Positions 26,381 through 36,044 of a DNA stretch of 64,000 bases are shown piece by piece. The stretch covers positions 806,001 to 870,000 of the forward strand of contig OZ245336.1 in NCBI GenBank assembly GCA_965226095.1. The letters run 5' to 3'. The notes beneath the pieces are model-generated. The model ran no database searches and had not been told where the DNA came from. It saw only the letters and a program-made list of their open reading frames with translations. The DNA comes from JANQSP01 sp965226095 (lineage in GTDB: Bacteria > Bdellovibrionota > Bdellovibrionia > Bdellovibrionales > UBA1609). Both the position numbers and the translations under genes were made by a program. Every line of letters starts with the position of its first letter. Within the stretch, counting starts at the first letter, position 1.

Positions 26381-26730
26381 CGGAATTTCTATAATCAGCA
26401 AATTGGGATTAGCACTCATCTGGAGAATTTAATAACTGAGTTTTTGAGATATCAGAGTTATTAAACGATTCTTTAAAATTCCTGAATATGTATAGGAATG
26501 ATGTAGCTATTTTTAAAAATATTGAGCTGTAAAGTTCAGCAGCGAGTGTCCAAGCGAAGCGTCACGAGCAAGCTGAAGCTTTACAGCTCAAAAGTATATA
26601 AGAAATAGAAGGTGGATTTCTGCTTTCAAGACTGAAAGCTTGGCATTCTCTCGTCCTTGAAGTATATTAAAAAATTCTGGCTGGCAGTTATGGCCAGACT
26701 TATATCATCGGTAATCAGGAGAGAGTACTT
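26381..26730. other. Intergenic region with an inverted repeat
   Basis: This 350-base gap contains the inverted repeat at 26522-26591 and, just before folE2, the ribosome site AGGAGAGAG at 26718-26726. No other coding frame or RNA gene is visible. Confidence 0.5.
26522..26591. repeat. Inverted repeat with GC-richer centre
   Basis: Arms TTGAGCTGTAAAG (26522-26534) and CTTTACAGCTCAA (26579-26591) are exact complements, extended inward by TTCAGC/GCTGAA with one bulged base. The centre (GTGTCCAAGCGAAGCGTCAC) is richer in G+C than the surroundings. It follows the gene ending at 26380 and lacks the T-run of a simple terminator. Confidence 0.7.
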
Positions 26731-27669
26731 ATGAGTGATGTCAAAATTAAAAATATTGAAGAAGATATTGCCCAACAAAAACCCTTTGTCGGAGGCCCTA
26801 TTGATCGTGTGGGTATCGAAGATCTGGAAATACCCATTCGTGTTCAGAGTGAAGATCAAGTTTTGTCTTTGTTAGGGAAAGTGACAGCAATGGTGTCTCT
26901 GGATGATAAAAACTTAAGAGGCATTCATATGTCACGTATTTATTTGGCATTGCATGACTTCATGGCCAAAGAATCTTTGACATTAATGTCACTAAAGACA
27001 TTGCTTATTGAACTCATAAAATCCCAGCAGGGAATTTCCAAGACGGCGTATTTAAAAATAGAATGGAAATGGCCGGTAAAAAGAAAAGCTCTTAAAAGTG
27101 ATTCTCTGGAAGGATGGAGATACTATCCGGTTTTTTATGAAGTACGATCTTTAAAAAATGGTCAGATAGAGTTCAAAGCCGGTCTGCAGGTGACTTACAG
27201 CTCTACCTGTCCCTGTTCAGCCAGCCTGGCGCGGGCTGCGATTCAGGAAAAGTTTGGCAAGGATTTTGCCGATTCCAGTGAAACAAAAATAGATAAACAA
27301 AAAGCCTTTGAATGGTTGGGAAAAGAAAGTTCCATTTCCGCAACCCCTCATGCTCAGAAAAGTCATATTTTTTTAAATTTAACAATTAATGAGTCCTCTC
27401 TTAAGCAATTTGCCCTTATAAATATTATTGATGCCGTTGAAAAGATTTTAGGTACACCTGTGCAAACAGCTGTTAAAAAAGAAGATGAGCAGGAATTTGC
27501 CAGATTAAACAGTGAAAATCTCATGTTTTCAGAGGATGCCGCCCGACGAGTAAAAAGTCTTTTGGATCAACACTCTGAGATAAAAGATTTTTCCGTGTAT
27601 GTGAAACATTTTGAAAGTCTGCATCCTTTTGAAGTAGCTTGTTTGATCACCAAGCAGGGTTCTCTGTAA
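26731..27669 (+). CDS. folE2: GTP cyclohydrolase FolE2 (type IB)
   Basis: FolE2 opens GTP to 7,8-dihydroneopterin triphosphate, the entry to folate and queuosine-type pathways. It does not strictly require zinc, unlike FolE. The 312-residue product shows the family's features: DRVGIEDLEIPIRV near the start, GIHMSRIY, and the metal-binding cysteine in SSTCPCSASLARAA (C160). A later ATPHAQKSH block supplies the conserved His. Its stop codon is directly followed by the uvrA ATG, so the two are co-transcribed. Confidence 0.93.
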   Translation: MSDVKIKNIEEDIAQQKPFVGGPIDRVGIEDLEIPIRVQSEDQVLSLLGKVTAMVSLDDKNLRGIHMSRIYLALHDFMAKESLTLMSLKTLLIELIKSQQGISKTAYLKIEWKWPVKRKALKSDSLEGWRYYPVFYEVRSLKNGQIEFKAGLQVTYSSTCPCSASLARAAIQEKFGKDFADSSETKIDKQKAFEWLGKESSISATPHAQKSHIFLNLTINESSLKQFALINIIDAVEKILGTPVQTAVKKEDEQEFARLNSENLMFSEDAARRVKSLLDQHSEIKDFSVYVKHFESLHPFEVACLITKQGSL

Positions 27670-30303
27670 ATGCCCACTAAAAAAAAAGTTGTTCGGCAGT
27701 CATCAAATAAAACAGAATATAAAACAAAACATATTTCACAAGGTATTTATGTTTCCGGAGCGAGAGAACACAACCTGCAATCAGTTAATGTATGGATTCC
27801 TCGTAATAAAATAACTATTGTTACTGGTTTGAGTGGTAGTGGAAAATCTTCTTTGGTATTTGATACCATTTATGCTGAAGGTCAGCGTCGCTATGTGGAA
27901 AGTCTATCCTCTTATGCTCGTTTTTTTATTGATCAAATGAAAAAACCGGATATGGATTTTATCACTGGTTTATCTCCCTCAGTAGCCATTGATCAAAGAT
28001 CTTTAAACACCAGTCCACGCTCCACAGTGGGAACAGTAACAGAAACTTATGATTATTTGAGATTGTTGTTTGCCCGTTTGGGGAAGGCTTATTGTGTGGA
28101 GCATGGAGAACTTTTGGAATCCACTTCTGTGGCAAGTATTGCAGATGAAATAATGAAACAACAAAGAGGAACAAAGTTTTTTGTTTTAGCTCCAGTGGCT
28201 CGTGGTAAAAAAGGGGAGTTTGTAAAGGAGTTTTCCAAATTTTTATCAACAGGTTACACTCGAGCCAGAGTAGATGGTCAGTGGTTGGATTTGTCTTCTG
28301 TTGGTAAGCTTTCCAAACGGAAAGATCATTTTATTGATGTTTTAATTGATCGATTGATTGTGGATTCAAGTTGTTATTCCAGATTAAAGGAAAGTTTGCA
28401 AAGGGCTTCTGATCTGGCTGATGGATATATCAAAGTGGAATTTCTGCAAAAAAGTGGACAGCTGAAAGAATTAAAAAATTACTCACTTCATGCCACCTGC
28501 CCCATTTGTTTTTCCGGCTTTGCGGATCTGGAACCAAAGTTGTTTAGCTTTAATAATCCCAAAGGAGCTTGTGTTCGATGTAATGGCCTTGGTTATTTAT
28601 CTGATGTGGAAGATATGGATGAGAATGCATCAGAAGTACAAAGCGATAGTTTTGAAGGTGAAGATATAGAGGATATTTTTGAACGAAAAAAATGTTCTGT
28701 TTGTCAAGGAAGTCGCCTCAATCCTTTTGCTTTAAATGTAAAAATTCACGATAAAAATATTGCGGAATTATCCGCTATGAGTATGGAAGAATTAAATCAG
28801 CTTTGTACAAATTTAAAGTTTCAAAAATACCAGATTGTGGCAGATAAAATTTTAAATAAAATTCAACAGGATTTGAATTTCTTTTTAAAAATTGGCTTGG
28901 GTTATTTAAGTTTGGATCGTCCTATTCGCACTTTATCCGGTGGAGAAGCACAACGAATTCGTTTGATGTCACAAATTTCTTCACCTTTAATCGGAGTACT
29001 GTATGTATTGGATGAACCCAGTGTTGGTTTGCACCCTATGGATCATGATAGACTGTTGGAGATTTTATTTCAACTACGGGATAGAGGTAATACAGTTTTA
29101 ATGGTTGAGCATGATGAAAGAACAATACGCTGTGCAGATTATTTGATTGATATGGGTCCTGAGGCAGGATGTCTGGGTGGAGAAGTCATTGCTGAGGGGA
29201 GTGTGAAGAAAATCATGCAGTCGACTAGCTCCATCACCGGCGCTTATTTGTCCGGAAAAAGGAAAATTCCAGTTCCAATCCGTCGTCGTTCAGTAATGAA
29301 AAAAGTACTTGAAATTAAATCTGCAACTGGGAACAATTTACAAAAAATAAATGTAAAAATTCCTTTAGGTTGTTTGGTGGGGGTAACAGGAGTCTCTGGT
29401 AGTGGCAAAAGCACTTTGATTATAGATACACTCTATAAGGCTTTATTGGTGAATTTATATGATAATCGTTCTGTTCAACCGGCTACTTTTGAAAAAATAA
29501 CAGGTGTGGATTTTTTAGATAAGGTGGCGGCGGTCAATCAAAAACCAATTGGAAGAACTCCCAGGTCCATTCCAGCTACTTATATTGGGATCATGACAGG
29601 AATTCGTAAGTTAATGTCTTTAGTACCGGAATCTCGAATGTGTGGTTATACAGCTGGCGATTTTAGTTTTAATATCAAAGGTGGTCGTTGTGAGTATTGT
29701 CTAGGGACTGGACAGATTAAACAAGAGATGTTGTTTTTACCTTCAGCGGTTTTAAACTGTGATATATGTCAAGGTCGTCGATATTCAGAGGAAATTTTAA
29801 ATATTCGGTATAGAGGAAAAAATATCCATGACATTTTGAGTATGGATGTTGCAATGGCTTGTCAGTTTTTTAAGAACCATAGTTTTATAAAAGGTCCTTT
29901 GGAACTTCTAAAGGAAGTGGGCTTAGGCTATTTAACTTTAGGTCAGAGTTCTGTAACTTTATCTGGTGGAGAGGCTCAAAGAATCAAGCTTACAAAGGAA
30001 TTAGCAAAAAAGAATACAGGCAGAACTCTTTATATATTGGATGAACCTACAACTGGTTTACATTTTCAGGATATTCAACAGCTGATTTTCGTATTAAAAA
30101 AATTAGTGGATAAAGGAAGTACAGTGATAGTTATAGAACACCAAATGGATATTATAAAATCATGTGACTATTTAATTGATTTAGGTCCTGGTGGAGGTAA
30201 ATATGGAGGACATATTGTAGCTCAGGGTACACCCGATCAAGTGGCTTGTTCTGTAAAAAGTGTGACGGCACCTTTTTTGAAAAGCTTTTTAGCAGACTCT
30301 TAA
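27670..30303 (+). CDS. uvrA: Excinuclease ABC subunit A, shortened in the first zinc region
   Basis: UvrA is the damage-sensing ATPase of nucleotide excision repair. Both ATPase halves are intact: Walker A GLSGSGKSS and GVSGSGKST, two LSGGEAQRI signatures, and the Walker B boxes YVLDEPSVGLH and YILDEPTTGLH. Zinc cysteines are C277/C280, C301/C304 and C342/C345, and the C-terminal GGRCEYC...NCDIC module is kept. The UvrB-binding region (about 130-230) is present, unlike in UvrA2. Between CNGLG (301-307) and CSVCQGSRL (342-350) only about 35 residues remain where E. coli UvrA has well over 100. About 25 extra residues precede the usual start. Confidence 0.88.
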   Translation: MPTKKKVVRQSSNKTEYKTKHISQGIYVSGAREHNLQSVNVWIPRNKITIVTGLSGSGKSSLVFDTIYAEGQRRYVESLSSYARFFIDQMKKPDMDFITGLSPSVAIDQRSLNTSPRSTVGTVTETYDYLRLLFARLGKAYCVEHGELLESTSVASIADEIMKQQRGTKFFVLAPVARGKKGEFVKEFSKFLSTGYTRARVDGQWLDLSSVGKLSKRKDHFIDVLIDRLIVDSSCYSRLKESLQRASDLADGYIKVEFLQKSGQLKELKNYSLHATCPICFSGFADLEPKLFSFNNPKGACVRCNGLGYLSDVEDMDENASEVQSDSFEGEDIEDIFERKKCSVCQGSRLNPFALNVKIHDKNIAELSAMSMEELNQLCTNLKFQKYQIVADKILNKIQQDLNFFLKIGLGYLSLDRPIRTLSGGEAQRIRLMSQISSPLIGVLYVLDEPSVGLHPMDHDRLLEILFQLRDRGNTVLMVEHDERTIRCADYLIDMGPEAGCLGGEVIAEGSVKKIMQSTSSITGAYLSGKRKIPVPIRRRSVMKKVLEIKSATGNNLQKINVKIPLGCLVGVTGVSGSGKSTLIIDTLYKALLVNLYDNRSVQPATFEKITGVDFLDKVAAVNQKPIGRTPRSIPATYIGIMTGIRKLMSLVPESRMCGYTAGDFSFNIKGGRCEYCLGTGQIKQEMLFLPSAVLNCDICQGRRYSEEILNIRYRGKNIHDILSMDVAMACQFFKNHSFIKGPLELLKEVGLGYLTLGQSSVTLSGGEAQRIKLTKELAKKNTGRTLYILDEPTTGLHFQDIQQLIFVLKKLVDKGSTVIVIEHQMDIIKSCDYLIDLGPGGGKYGGHIVAQGTPDQVACSVKSVTAPFLKSFLADS

Positions 30304-30623
30304 TTTATAATTTCTTGAGATTTATGTAATATTTTCACACCTTGATATTTGTTGGTTTAATCAAGGTGAAATGTATATAAAAGTGTTCAATGACTGAACA
30401 GTATGTAAGGTTTTTTAAGTTATAAAAATCAATAAAAAAGTAAAAATATATAGTTACTTTATTGTTTTAGTTTAGTGATTTGAAAAATAATTAGTGGTCA
30501 AATATAAGGTACACGAAAAACACAAACATACTATAAGCTTGACATTTTTTTTCTTATAGGTGTATTTATACTGGTGATGCTTACTTCGATTGGTTATTTT
30601 TTGGAAAATAAGAGAGTATAAGT
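30304..30623. other. Intergenic region with hairpin and candidate promoter
   Basis: A stem CACCTTGAT/ATCAAGGTG lies at 30338-30346 and 30360-30368, 35 bases after uvrA, but lacks a T-run. TTGACA at 30539-30544 is a good -35 box; TATTTA at 30563-30568 would be a weak -10 with 18-base spacing. The rest is AT-rich with no gene seen. Confidence 0.5.
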
Positions 30624-33600
30624 TTGGAAGTAATGATTAGATTCGGTATATTTCACAGTATTTTATGTGTACTTTTAGTTTGTTGCATTTCCTGTACGCG
30701 AGTCCCTCCAACCACACCTGGGCTGGATCATCCTTTTAAACAAGGAACGACAGATAATTTATATAAGATTGATAGTTTTCGGCCAATTGATCTTCCGTCA
30801 ATTGCTGATAACTTTCAAGAAAATAATTCACAAAATACTCAGACCCCTCCGTTTTTGACTGATGATTTAATTGATAAAGTGCTACAGGTAAAGACTGCAG
30901 AAAAGGGTAAGGTAGCTAAGATCTCCAGTAGTCAATCCGGGATATCCATTGATCCTAATTCAAATATTTCTTTTGTGAATCAATATTATTTTTTAGATTA
31001 TGAGTCAGTGGATATGGAAACAGAAGAACAAAAACTACTGTTTCATTTATTAGGAGATATAGAGGATTTTAAAGGTTTTCCTAATACGACTTATTATATT
31101 GTTCCTCAATTGCAGGATAATTATTTAATATTATATCGCATAGGTAAAAAAGAAACGATACCTTATGATGAAAAACATTTAGCTGTTCAAATAGGAGATT
31201 GGTTGGCGACACCTTTAGTGGGTTATGCATTAGAGTATTGTGAACCGAAAAAAACAGTGAATGATGATTATGAAGAAACAAACCTGTATGAGCCTAAATG
31301 TTCTTCTGTTGCCAGGCAATCTACAAAGTATGTGCGGTTAAAAGAAGAAACTAAAGCTGTTTTTATATATACACCAAAACTAGATGTTTTTCCAACAGAT
31401 TTTTTTGACGGTGAATGGTATGCTGTGAACACAATAGTAAAAACTTCAGAAAAAAATATTGAAGAAATAGGACATCAAACTTTTGAAAATGCTTTGCTGG
31501 TGAAGTTTAAAAAAACCACTCATGGTTTCCAGGCAGTGGACGCCAGTGGATATCAATTAAAGGAAGAGGATCGATTACCCAGCTTTTTTATTCCTGTAGA
31601 CTGGAAAGAATATAGAATAGTTAGAGATTCTAATATTTTACAGGAACTGGAGGACGAGGAAATTGACCTATATTTGGATATAGGACGGCCGTTTTTTAAA
31701 ATTAAATTTCAAGAATTATTAGACAGCAAACCTGTTAATGGAAATGTGGCGCATAAGGAGCTTAAAAATATTTTTATAACAGATAATTACTTTAGTTATA
31801 TTGTGGAAAAAAGGAATACAGAGGGTTTTATACAGCGGGTGAGATATGCTTTAAAAAAAGCAGAAAAAAATTCCAATTATCAGGAGAAACAGTGGTATGA
31901 AGAGGATAGCTCTCAATTTTTCCCTTCTTTTGTGACACAGAGATCGTATTACGTAGATTCTTCTGTTTATACAAAGGAGGATTGGGGAAAATTCTATCGC
32001 ATGACTCGTTTTGATCCTAAAACTAAAATCATTAAATGGTATTTTTCGAAAGAAACACCAGCTGGAGTAAGAGAGTTTGGGAGAAGGGCAGTAGCTCTTT
32101 GGAATCAAGCCTTTCAATTAGCTGGAAATGGTCAAATTCAAATTGTATTAGATGAGACAGTGGATAGGGAATTAGGAGATATACGTTATAATATTATCAA
32201 TTTCATAGAAGCTCAATCAGAATCAGATAGTGGTGTATTAGGTTTTGGACCTAATATTTACAATCCTGTTACCGGAGAAATTGTTTCAGCAACTGCCAAT
32301 ATATGGGTGACTGGCATCGTGGATTCCTATGTGGAGACAATTCGTCAATATATTCGATTTCATGTTTATCCTCCTGATTGGAAGTTATTGAAGGATTCTC
32401 AAGGAGTTAGCAAATTTATTTATGAAAAAATAATAAAATTATGTCCTCAGGTAAAAAATTTGATTACAGAAGTAAAAGGTAGCGGACAATCTATTGATGA
32501 TAATCATTTGGTTCAAATTTGTGCATGGAAATTGGCACGACCAAAACTCTTAGGAGTGACTTTACATGAAATGGGACATGGTTTCGGGTTACGGCATGTA
32601 TTTTCTGCTTCTGCTGATAAAGCAAATTATTATGAAGATTATGATGAAATTCGTGAACTATTTGGTGATGAGATTATAGAAGATGTTTCCGAGAGTTATA
32701 CAACACCTGCTAAGTATTCCTCTGTTACGGACTATACTGCACATCAATACCCAAAATTGACTGTTCCTGGGAAATATGATGTAGATGCGATACGGTTTAT
32801 TTATTTTGATAAAGTGGGATTAGTAAAAACAGACGCAAATAAAGAGAAATTTTTGGAAATTCCTTATTTGGATAATAACGAGAAAAAACAAAAAAGTATC
32901 GTTGCTTATGCTGAAGAACAAAATAAATCTCATTTACTGAAAAGGTATCGAGTGTGTGGTGGAAAATTACCGACTGTTAATAATTATCATTCATCTGAAT
33001 TCAATGCGGATGATCCTATGTGTGCCAAACATGATTATGGCGAGACACCTTTGGAAGTGGTGGAAAATTTTATTCATGATAGTAAGAATGCTATCATGAC
33101 ACAGACAAGGCGATACGATCGAGTGCGTATTTCTCCTACTAGTGCTTTTCTGTACTCACTCGATCCTGAGAAAACTTTATTACCTCTCCTCCGTAAATGG
33201 TATAAGATATTAGGAATCTTTTTTAATGAATCCAATCAAACTATATTTCATGTTTCCTCTTATAGCAGTGAAGATATTAATAAATATGAAAAAAAACTGA
33301 CAGATATGGCTAAACAAGATGAAACAGAGAAGGCTAAACAAGGTGAAACATCTATATTTGGTCAATATTATCAAATTAGAAGACCTATTTTTAAATATTT
33401 TCAAGAAATATTTTTTCTTCCATTTAAGCATTGTATATATTTTGATAAAGGTGATCAACAATATGAAGTATGGCCTTTGGAAACCATTATAAGAAGAATA
33501 GAGGGAATACCCTCTGTTGAAGAGGATACAACTATTATAGATAGGGAAATAGTGTCTAGTTGTGAATCAAAAGCTATAGCAGATTGGGCTGTCAGAGAGG

Positions 33601-34418
33601 ATAGTGCGGTTGCAGGAATGGAATTATTTGCAGAAGTGGGTTTAATTGGTACTCAAGATTCCTATTTTTTACAAAGAAGAGAAGAAGATATTACAGATGA
33701 AATATCTGTATTCAAACCTATACAATCTCATGATGGAAAATCACAGAGTATTTGGAGCATTATTTTAGATAAACTGTTACCTGTTTTGTTGGAACCTAAC
33801 TTCAGACATAATATGCGTTATGAATGGGTGGACTACATTAGCTCAGGAATAGATTTCAATCCCTATGTTAATCAAAGGGGTACTCTAATACCAAGAATTA
33901 TTAGTCATGAAATAGATTCGCAATTAGACATTCTTTATACCAGAATGAAAAGATATGTTGATTTACAGGGAGCTATATTTAGACATACAAGAGATAGTAA
34001 TTTAAGGCGAGAGATTATGGATGATATCAGTTGCAGGTCTTATACTTTTTCAGATTTTCATCAATATATGGTATCTGTTCTTACAGATGCTTCCACATCA
34101 GAATCACACTTAGAAATGCCACTCTTGCTAAGAGACAGGTTGGAAAAATTTATAAATGATGAAATTTACCCTAATCTTCCAGCTGATTTTGTTCAGTCCA
34201 TACTAAATCATTCTGCTGTTTATAAAGTGGATGCAAAAGAGATGATTTGTATTCCTGAAAATGAAAATACTTTTTTTGGGCAAATTTTCGAACAATTTAA
34301 CGATAATAAAAAGTGTATCAACAATAATTATTTAACTCCTTGTAAAGACATCAAGGATAAAGAGGCTTTTAACCTAGCCGTGGCTCGATTTATGTCAGGT
34401 GAAATTGAAAATTTATAG
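30624..34418 (+). CDS. Large lipoprotein with zinc metalloprotease motif
   Basis: The 1264-residue product starts at TTG 30624 (GAGAG upstream) or ATG 30633. Its signal peptide ends in the lipobox CISC, so it is probably anchored in the outer membrane. The only firm functional mark is HEMGHGFGLRH (H648, E649, H652, H658), the HEXXHXXGXXH zinc site of metzincin-type proteases, within a segment preceded by RRAVALWNQAFQLAG and PNIYNPVTGEI. The long N-terminal 450 residues and C-terminal 550 residues have no recognised domain. Family size and plan suggest a secreted protease that acts on surface or prey/host proteins, but that is inference. An outer-membrane protein gene follows after 11 bases. 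Confidence 0.82.
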   Translation: MEVMIRFGIFHSILCVLLVCCISCTRVPPTTPGLDHPFKQGTTDNLYKIDSFRPIDLPSIADNFQENNSQNTQTPPFLTDDLIDKVLQVKTAEKGKVAKISSSQSGISIDPNSNISFVNQYYFLDYESVDMETEEQKLLFHLLGDIEDFKGFPNTTYYIVPQLQDNYLILYRIGKKETIPYDEKHLAVQIGDWLATPLVGYALEYCEPKKTVNDDYEETNLYEPKCSSVARQSTKYVRLKEETKAVFIYTPKLDVFPTDFFDGEWYAVNTIVKTSEKNIEEIGHQTFENALLVKFKKTTHGFQAVDASGYQLKEEDRLPSFFIPVDWKEYRIVRDSNILQELEDEEIDLYLDIGRPFFKIKFQELLDSKPVNGNVAHKELKNIFITDNYFSYIVEKRNTEGFIQRVRYALKKAEKNSNYQEKQWYEEDSSQFFPSFVTQRSYYVDSSVYTKEDWGKFYRMTRFDPKTKIIKWYFSKETPAGVREFGRRAVALWNQAFQLAGNGQIQIVLDETVDRELGDIRYNIINFIEAQSESDSGVLGFGPNIYNPVTGEIVSATANIWVTGIVDSYVETIRQYIRFHVYPPDWKLLKDSQGVSKFIYEKIIKLCPQVKNLITEVKGSGQSIDDNHLVQICAWKLARPKLLGVTLHEMGHGFGLRHVFSASADKANYYEDYDEIRELFGDEIIEDVSESYTTPAKYSSVTDYTAHQYPKLTVPGKYDVDAIRFIYFDKVGLVKTDANKEKFLEIPYLDNNEKKQKSIVAYAEEQNKSHLLKRYRVCGGKLPTVNNYHSSEFNADDPMCAKHDYGETPLEVVENFIHDSKNAIMTQTRRYDRVRISPTSAFLYSLDPEKTLLPLLRKWYKILGIFFNESNQTIFHVSSYSSEDINKYEKKLTDMAKQDETEKAKQGETSIFGQYYQIRRPIFKYFQEIFFLPFKHCIYFDKGDQQYEVWPLETIIRRIEGIPSVEEDTTIIDREIVSSCESKAIADWAVREDSAVAGMELFAEVGLIGTQDSYFLQRREEDITDEISVFKPIQSHDGKSQSIWSIILDKLLPVLLEPNFRHNMRYEWVDYISSGIDFNPYVNQRGTLIPRIISHEIDSQLDILYTRMKRYVDLQGAIFRHTRDSNLRREIMDDISCRSYTFSDFHQYMVSVLTDASTSESHLEMPLLLRDRLEKFINDEIYPNLPADFVQSILNHSAVYKVDAKEMICIPENENTFFGQIFEQFNDNKKCINNNYLTPCKDIKDKEAFNLAVARFMSGEIENL

Positions 34419-34429
34419 TTACTTTATGT

Positions 34430-35380
34430 ATGGTATTTAGATTTGTAATTTTTTTTGTTATAGTCTTTTTCGTTTCCGGTGGCGCTTTCGGTGCCCTGTT
34501 TAATCCCGTTTTATCGGGTAACCATTCGCCAGTTGCTTCGAATTTTTCTTCTTTTCAGGGTTTTATTCAATCACAGTTAAGTCGTAAATTGCTCATCAAT
34601 GAGCAACTGTTTGATATGAATCAGGAAAATAATTTAGTGGATTCACTCTATATAAATACAGAGATAAATATGGAGTATCCGGTTAATAAGATATTTTCTC
34701 AGATGAGTTCGGATTTTTTTTTCAAATCTAATTTTTTTTTTCACTTTCGTTATGAAAGACCTGTATACAGTGGAGAAGAGAATATCAGGCAATTATGTTG
34801 GGTACAGGTCATTTGTTTTAAAAATGGTCTAACAGGTCTAAGAGGTTTTCTATTTAAAAGTGATGATTTTTTGGTTGAGTTGTCTATGTATGCAAAACTT
34901 CCTTTTTCTAAATTATCCATCAAGCAATCTTTCTTATTGGGGGCGGGGAGTTCATTAAAGACACTATACTCTATGTCTTCAATGGGTAGATGGAAATTAT
35001 TTTTTATTAGTGAGCACTCTGTTGGCGTGGATGCTTATATGTATCGAAATGCAAATGTTAAGGGAACAAACACCAATCAACCTTTGGAAATATGGAATCA
35101 AATAGGTTTTCAGTTATTTCATACTCAGTATAGGTGGATTCCACAGATATTTATTTATGGAGATTATCAATTGTTTGTTAATTTCAATGGGGTATTTTAT
35201 CATCATGTTTCTCTCAGTAATTTTTTATCCTGGCCAATCAGTAAAAAGATTCAATTGTTGTTAGGTTTGTCATGGGGAGATAGAATATTAGATCAATACA
35301 ATATGAAATCCGCTGCATCATCAAAAATTTTTAATATTAATAAGGTTTTTATTCATCTTGGTGGTGGTTATGCTTTTTAA
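34430..35380 (+). CDS. Outer-membrane protein candidate downstream of metalloprotease
   Basis: The 316-residue product has a signal peptide (MVFRFVIFFVIVFFVSGGAFG). It is rich in aromatic, alternating strands (SNFFFHFRYERPVYS, WIPQIFIYGDYQLFVNF, IQLLLGLSWGDRIL) and ends GGGYAF with a C-terminal Phe, as many outer-membrane barrels do. It starts 11 bases after the protease gene and is almost surely in the same transcript. A functional pairing, with the barrel as partner or exporter of the protease, is only a guess. Confidence 0.65.
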   Translation: MVFRFVIFFVIVFFVSGGAFGALFNPVLSGNHSPVASNFSSFQGFIQSQLSRKLLINEQLFDMNQENNLVDSLYINTEINMEYPVNKIFSQMSSDFFFKSNFFFHFRYERPVYSGEENIRQLCWVQVICFKNGLTGLRGFLFKSDDFLVELSMYAKLPFSKLSIKQSFLLGAGSSLKTLYSMSSMGRWKLFFISEHSVGVDAYMYRNANVKGTNTNQPLEIWNQIGFQLFHTQYRWIPQIFIYGDYQLFVNFNGVFYHHVSLSNFLSWPISKKIQLLLGLSWGDRILDQYNMKSAASSKIFNINKVFIHLGGGYAF

Positions 35381-35423
35381 TGTTTGATTGGCATCGATAG
35401 AGAAGGGGGTCTGAAAAAAATTG

Positions 35424-35452
35424 TTGCGTCTTTAAAAAAACTAGCCTAGAAT
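35424..35452 (+). promoter_or_regulatory. Candidate promoter of the peroxiredoxin gene
   Basis: TTGCGT (35424-35429) and TAGAAT (35447-35452) are separated by 17 bases, upstream of AAGGAGG at 35493-35499 and the ahpC ATG at 35506. Confidence 0.45.
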
Positions 35453-35505
35453 GATAAAACTTTTCAAATTATCTATGAAAATATAAATTTTTAAGGAGGT
35501 ATTTC

Positions 35506-36042
35506 ATGTTGGGAGTGGGGGATATTTTTCCGTCTTTTAAGGTTAAGGCAACAGTGTCGTCAGATAAAGATCTTAATAAGGCTTTTCGGGATGTGGATAA
35601 TAGCACTTATAAAGGAAAATGGTTGGTTTTTTTCTTTTATCCCAAGGATTTTACTTTTGTTTGTCCTACAGAATTAAAAGGTTTTGGGGATCTCAATAAC
35701 GAATTTCAGGAAAGAGGTGCTCAAATTCTGACTGGTTCCACAGATTCTGAGTTTGTACACCATGCCTGGCGGACTTATGAAAAAGATCTCAATAATTTAC
35801 CTTTTCCCATGTTAGCGGATATAAAAAGAGAATTAACTACTTCTTTGGGAATTTTAGATCTCAATGAAGGTGTTGCTCAAAGAGCTGTATTTATTGTGGA
35901 TCCGGATGGAATTATTCGTTTTGTTTATGTCACAGATCTCAGTGTTGGACGTAGTCCAAAAGAGGTTTTAAGAGTATTGGATGCTCTAAAAACGGGAGAA
36001 CTTTGTCCATGCAATTGGAATAAGGGTGAAAGCACTTTATAA
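35506..36042 (+). CDS. ahpC: Peroxiredoxin (AhpC/Prx1 type)
   Basis: This typical 2-Cys peroxiredoxin reduces hydrogen peroxide and alkyl hydroperoxides in the cytoplasm. The 178-residue product has the peroxidatic Cys in FTFVCPTE (C53) and the resolving Cys in ELCPCNW (C167 or C169; C167 fits the usual VCP position). DFTFVCPTELKGFGDL and AVFIVDPDGIIRFV are standard. A strong ribosome site (AAGGAGG) precedes it. It is a single gene convergent with nadK, with only 2 bases between stops. Confidence 0.93.
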   Translation: MLGVGDIFPSFKVKATVSSDKDLNKAFRDVDNSTYKGKWLVFFFYPKDFTFVCPTELKGFGDLNNEFQERGAQILTGSTDSEFVHHAWRTYEKDLNNLPFPMLADIKRELTTSLGILDLNEGVAQRAVFIVDPDGIIRFVYVTDLSVGRSPKEVLRVLDALKTGELCPCNWNKGESTL

Positions 36043-36044
36043 AT

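Noticed and set aside
30338..30368. Rho-independent terminator of uvrA
   Set aside because: The 9-bp stem is real but no T-run follows on the plus strand, so I list it only as a hairpin within the spacer.
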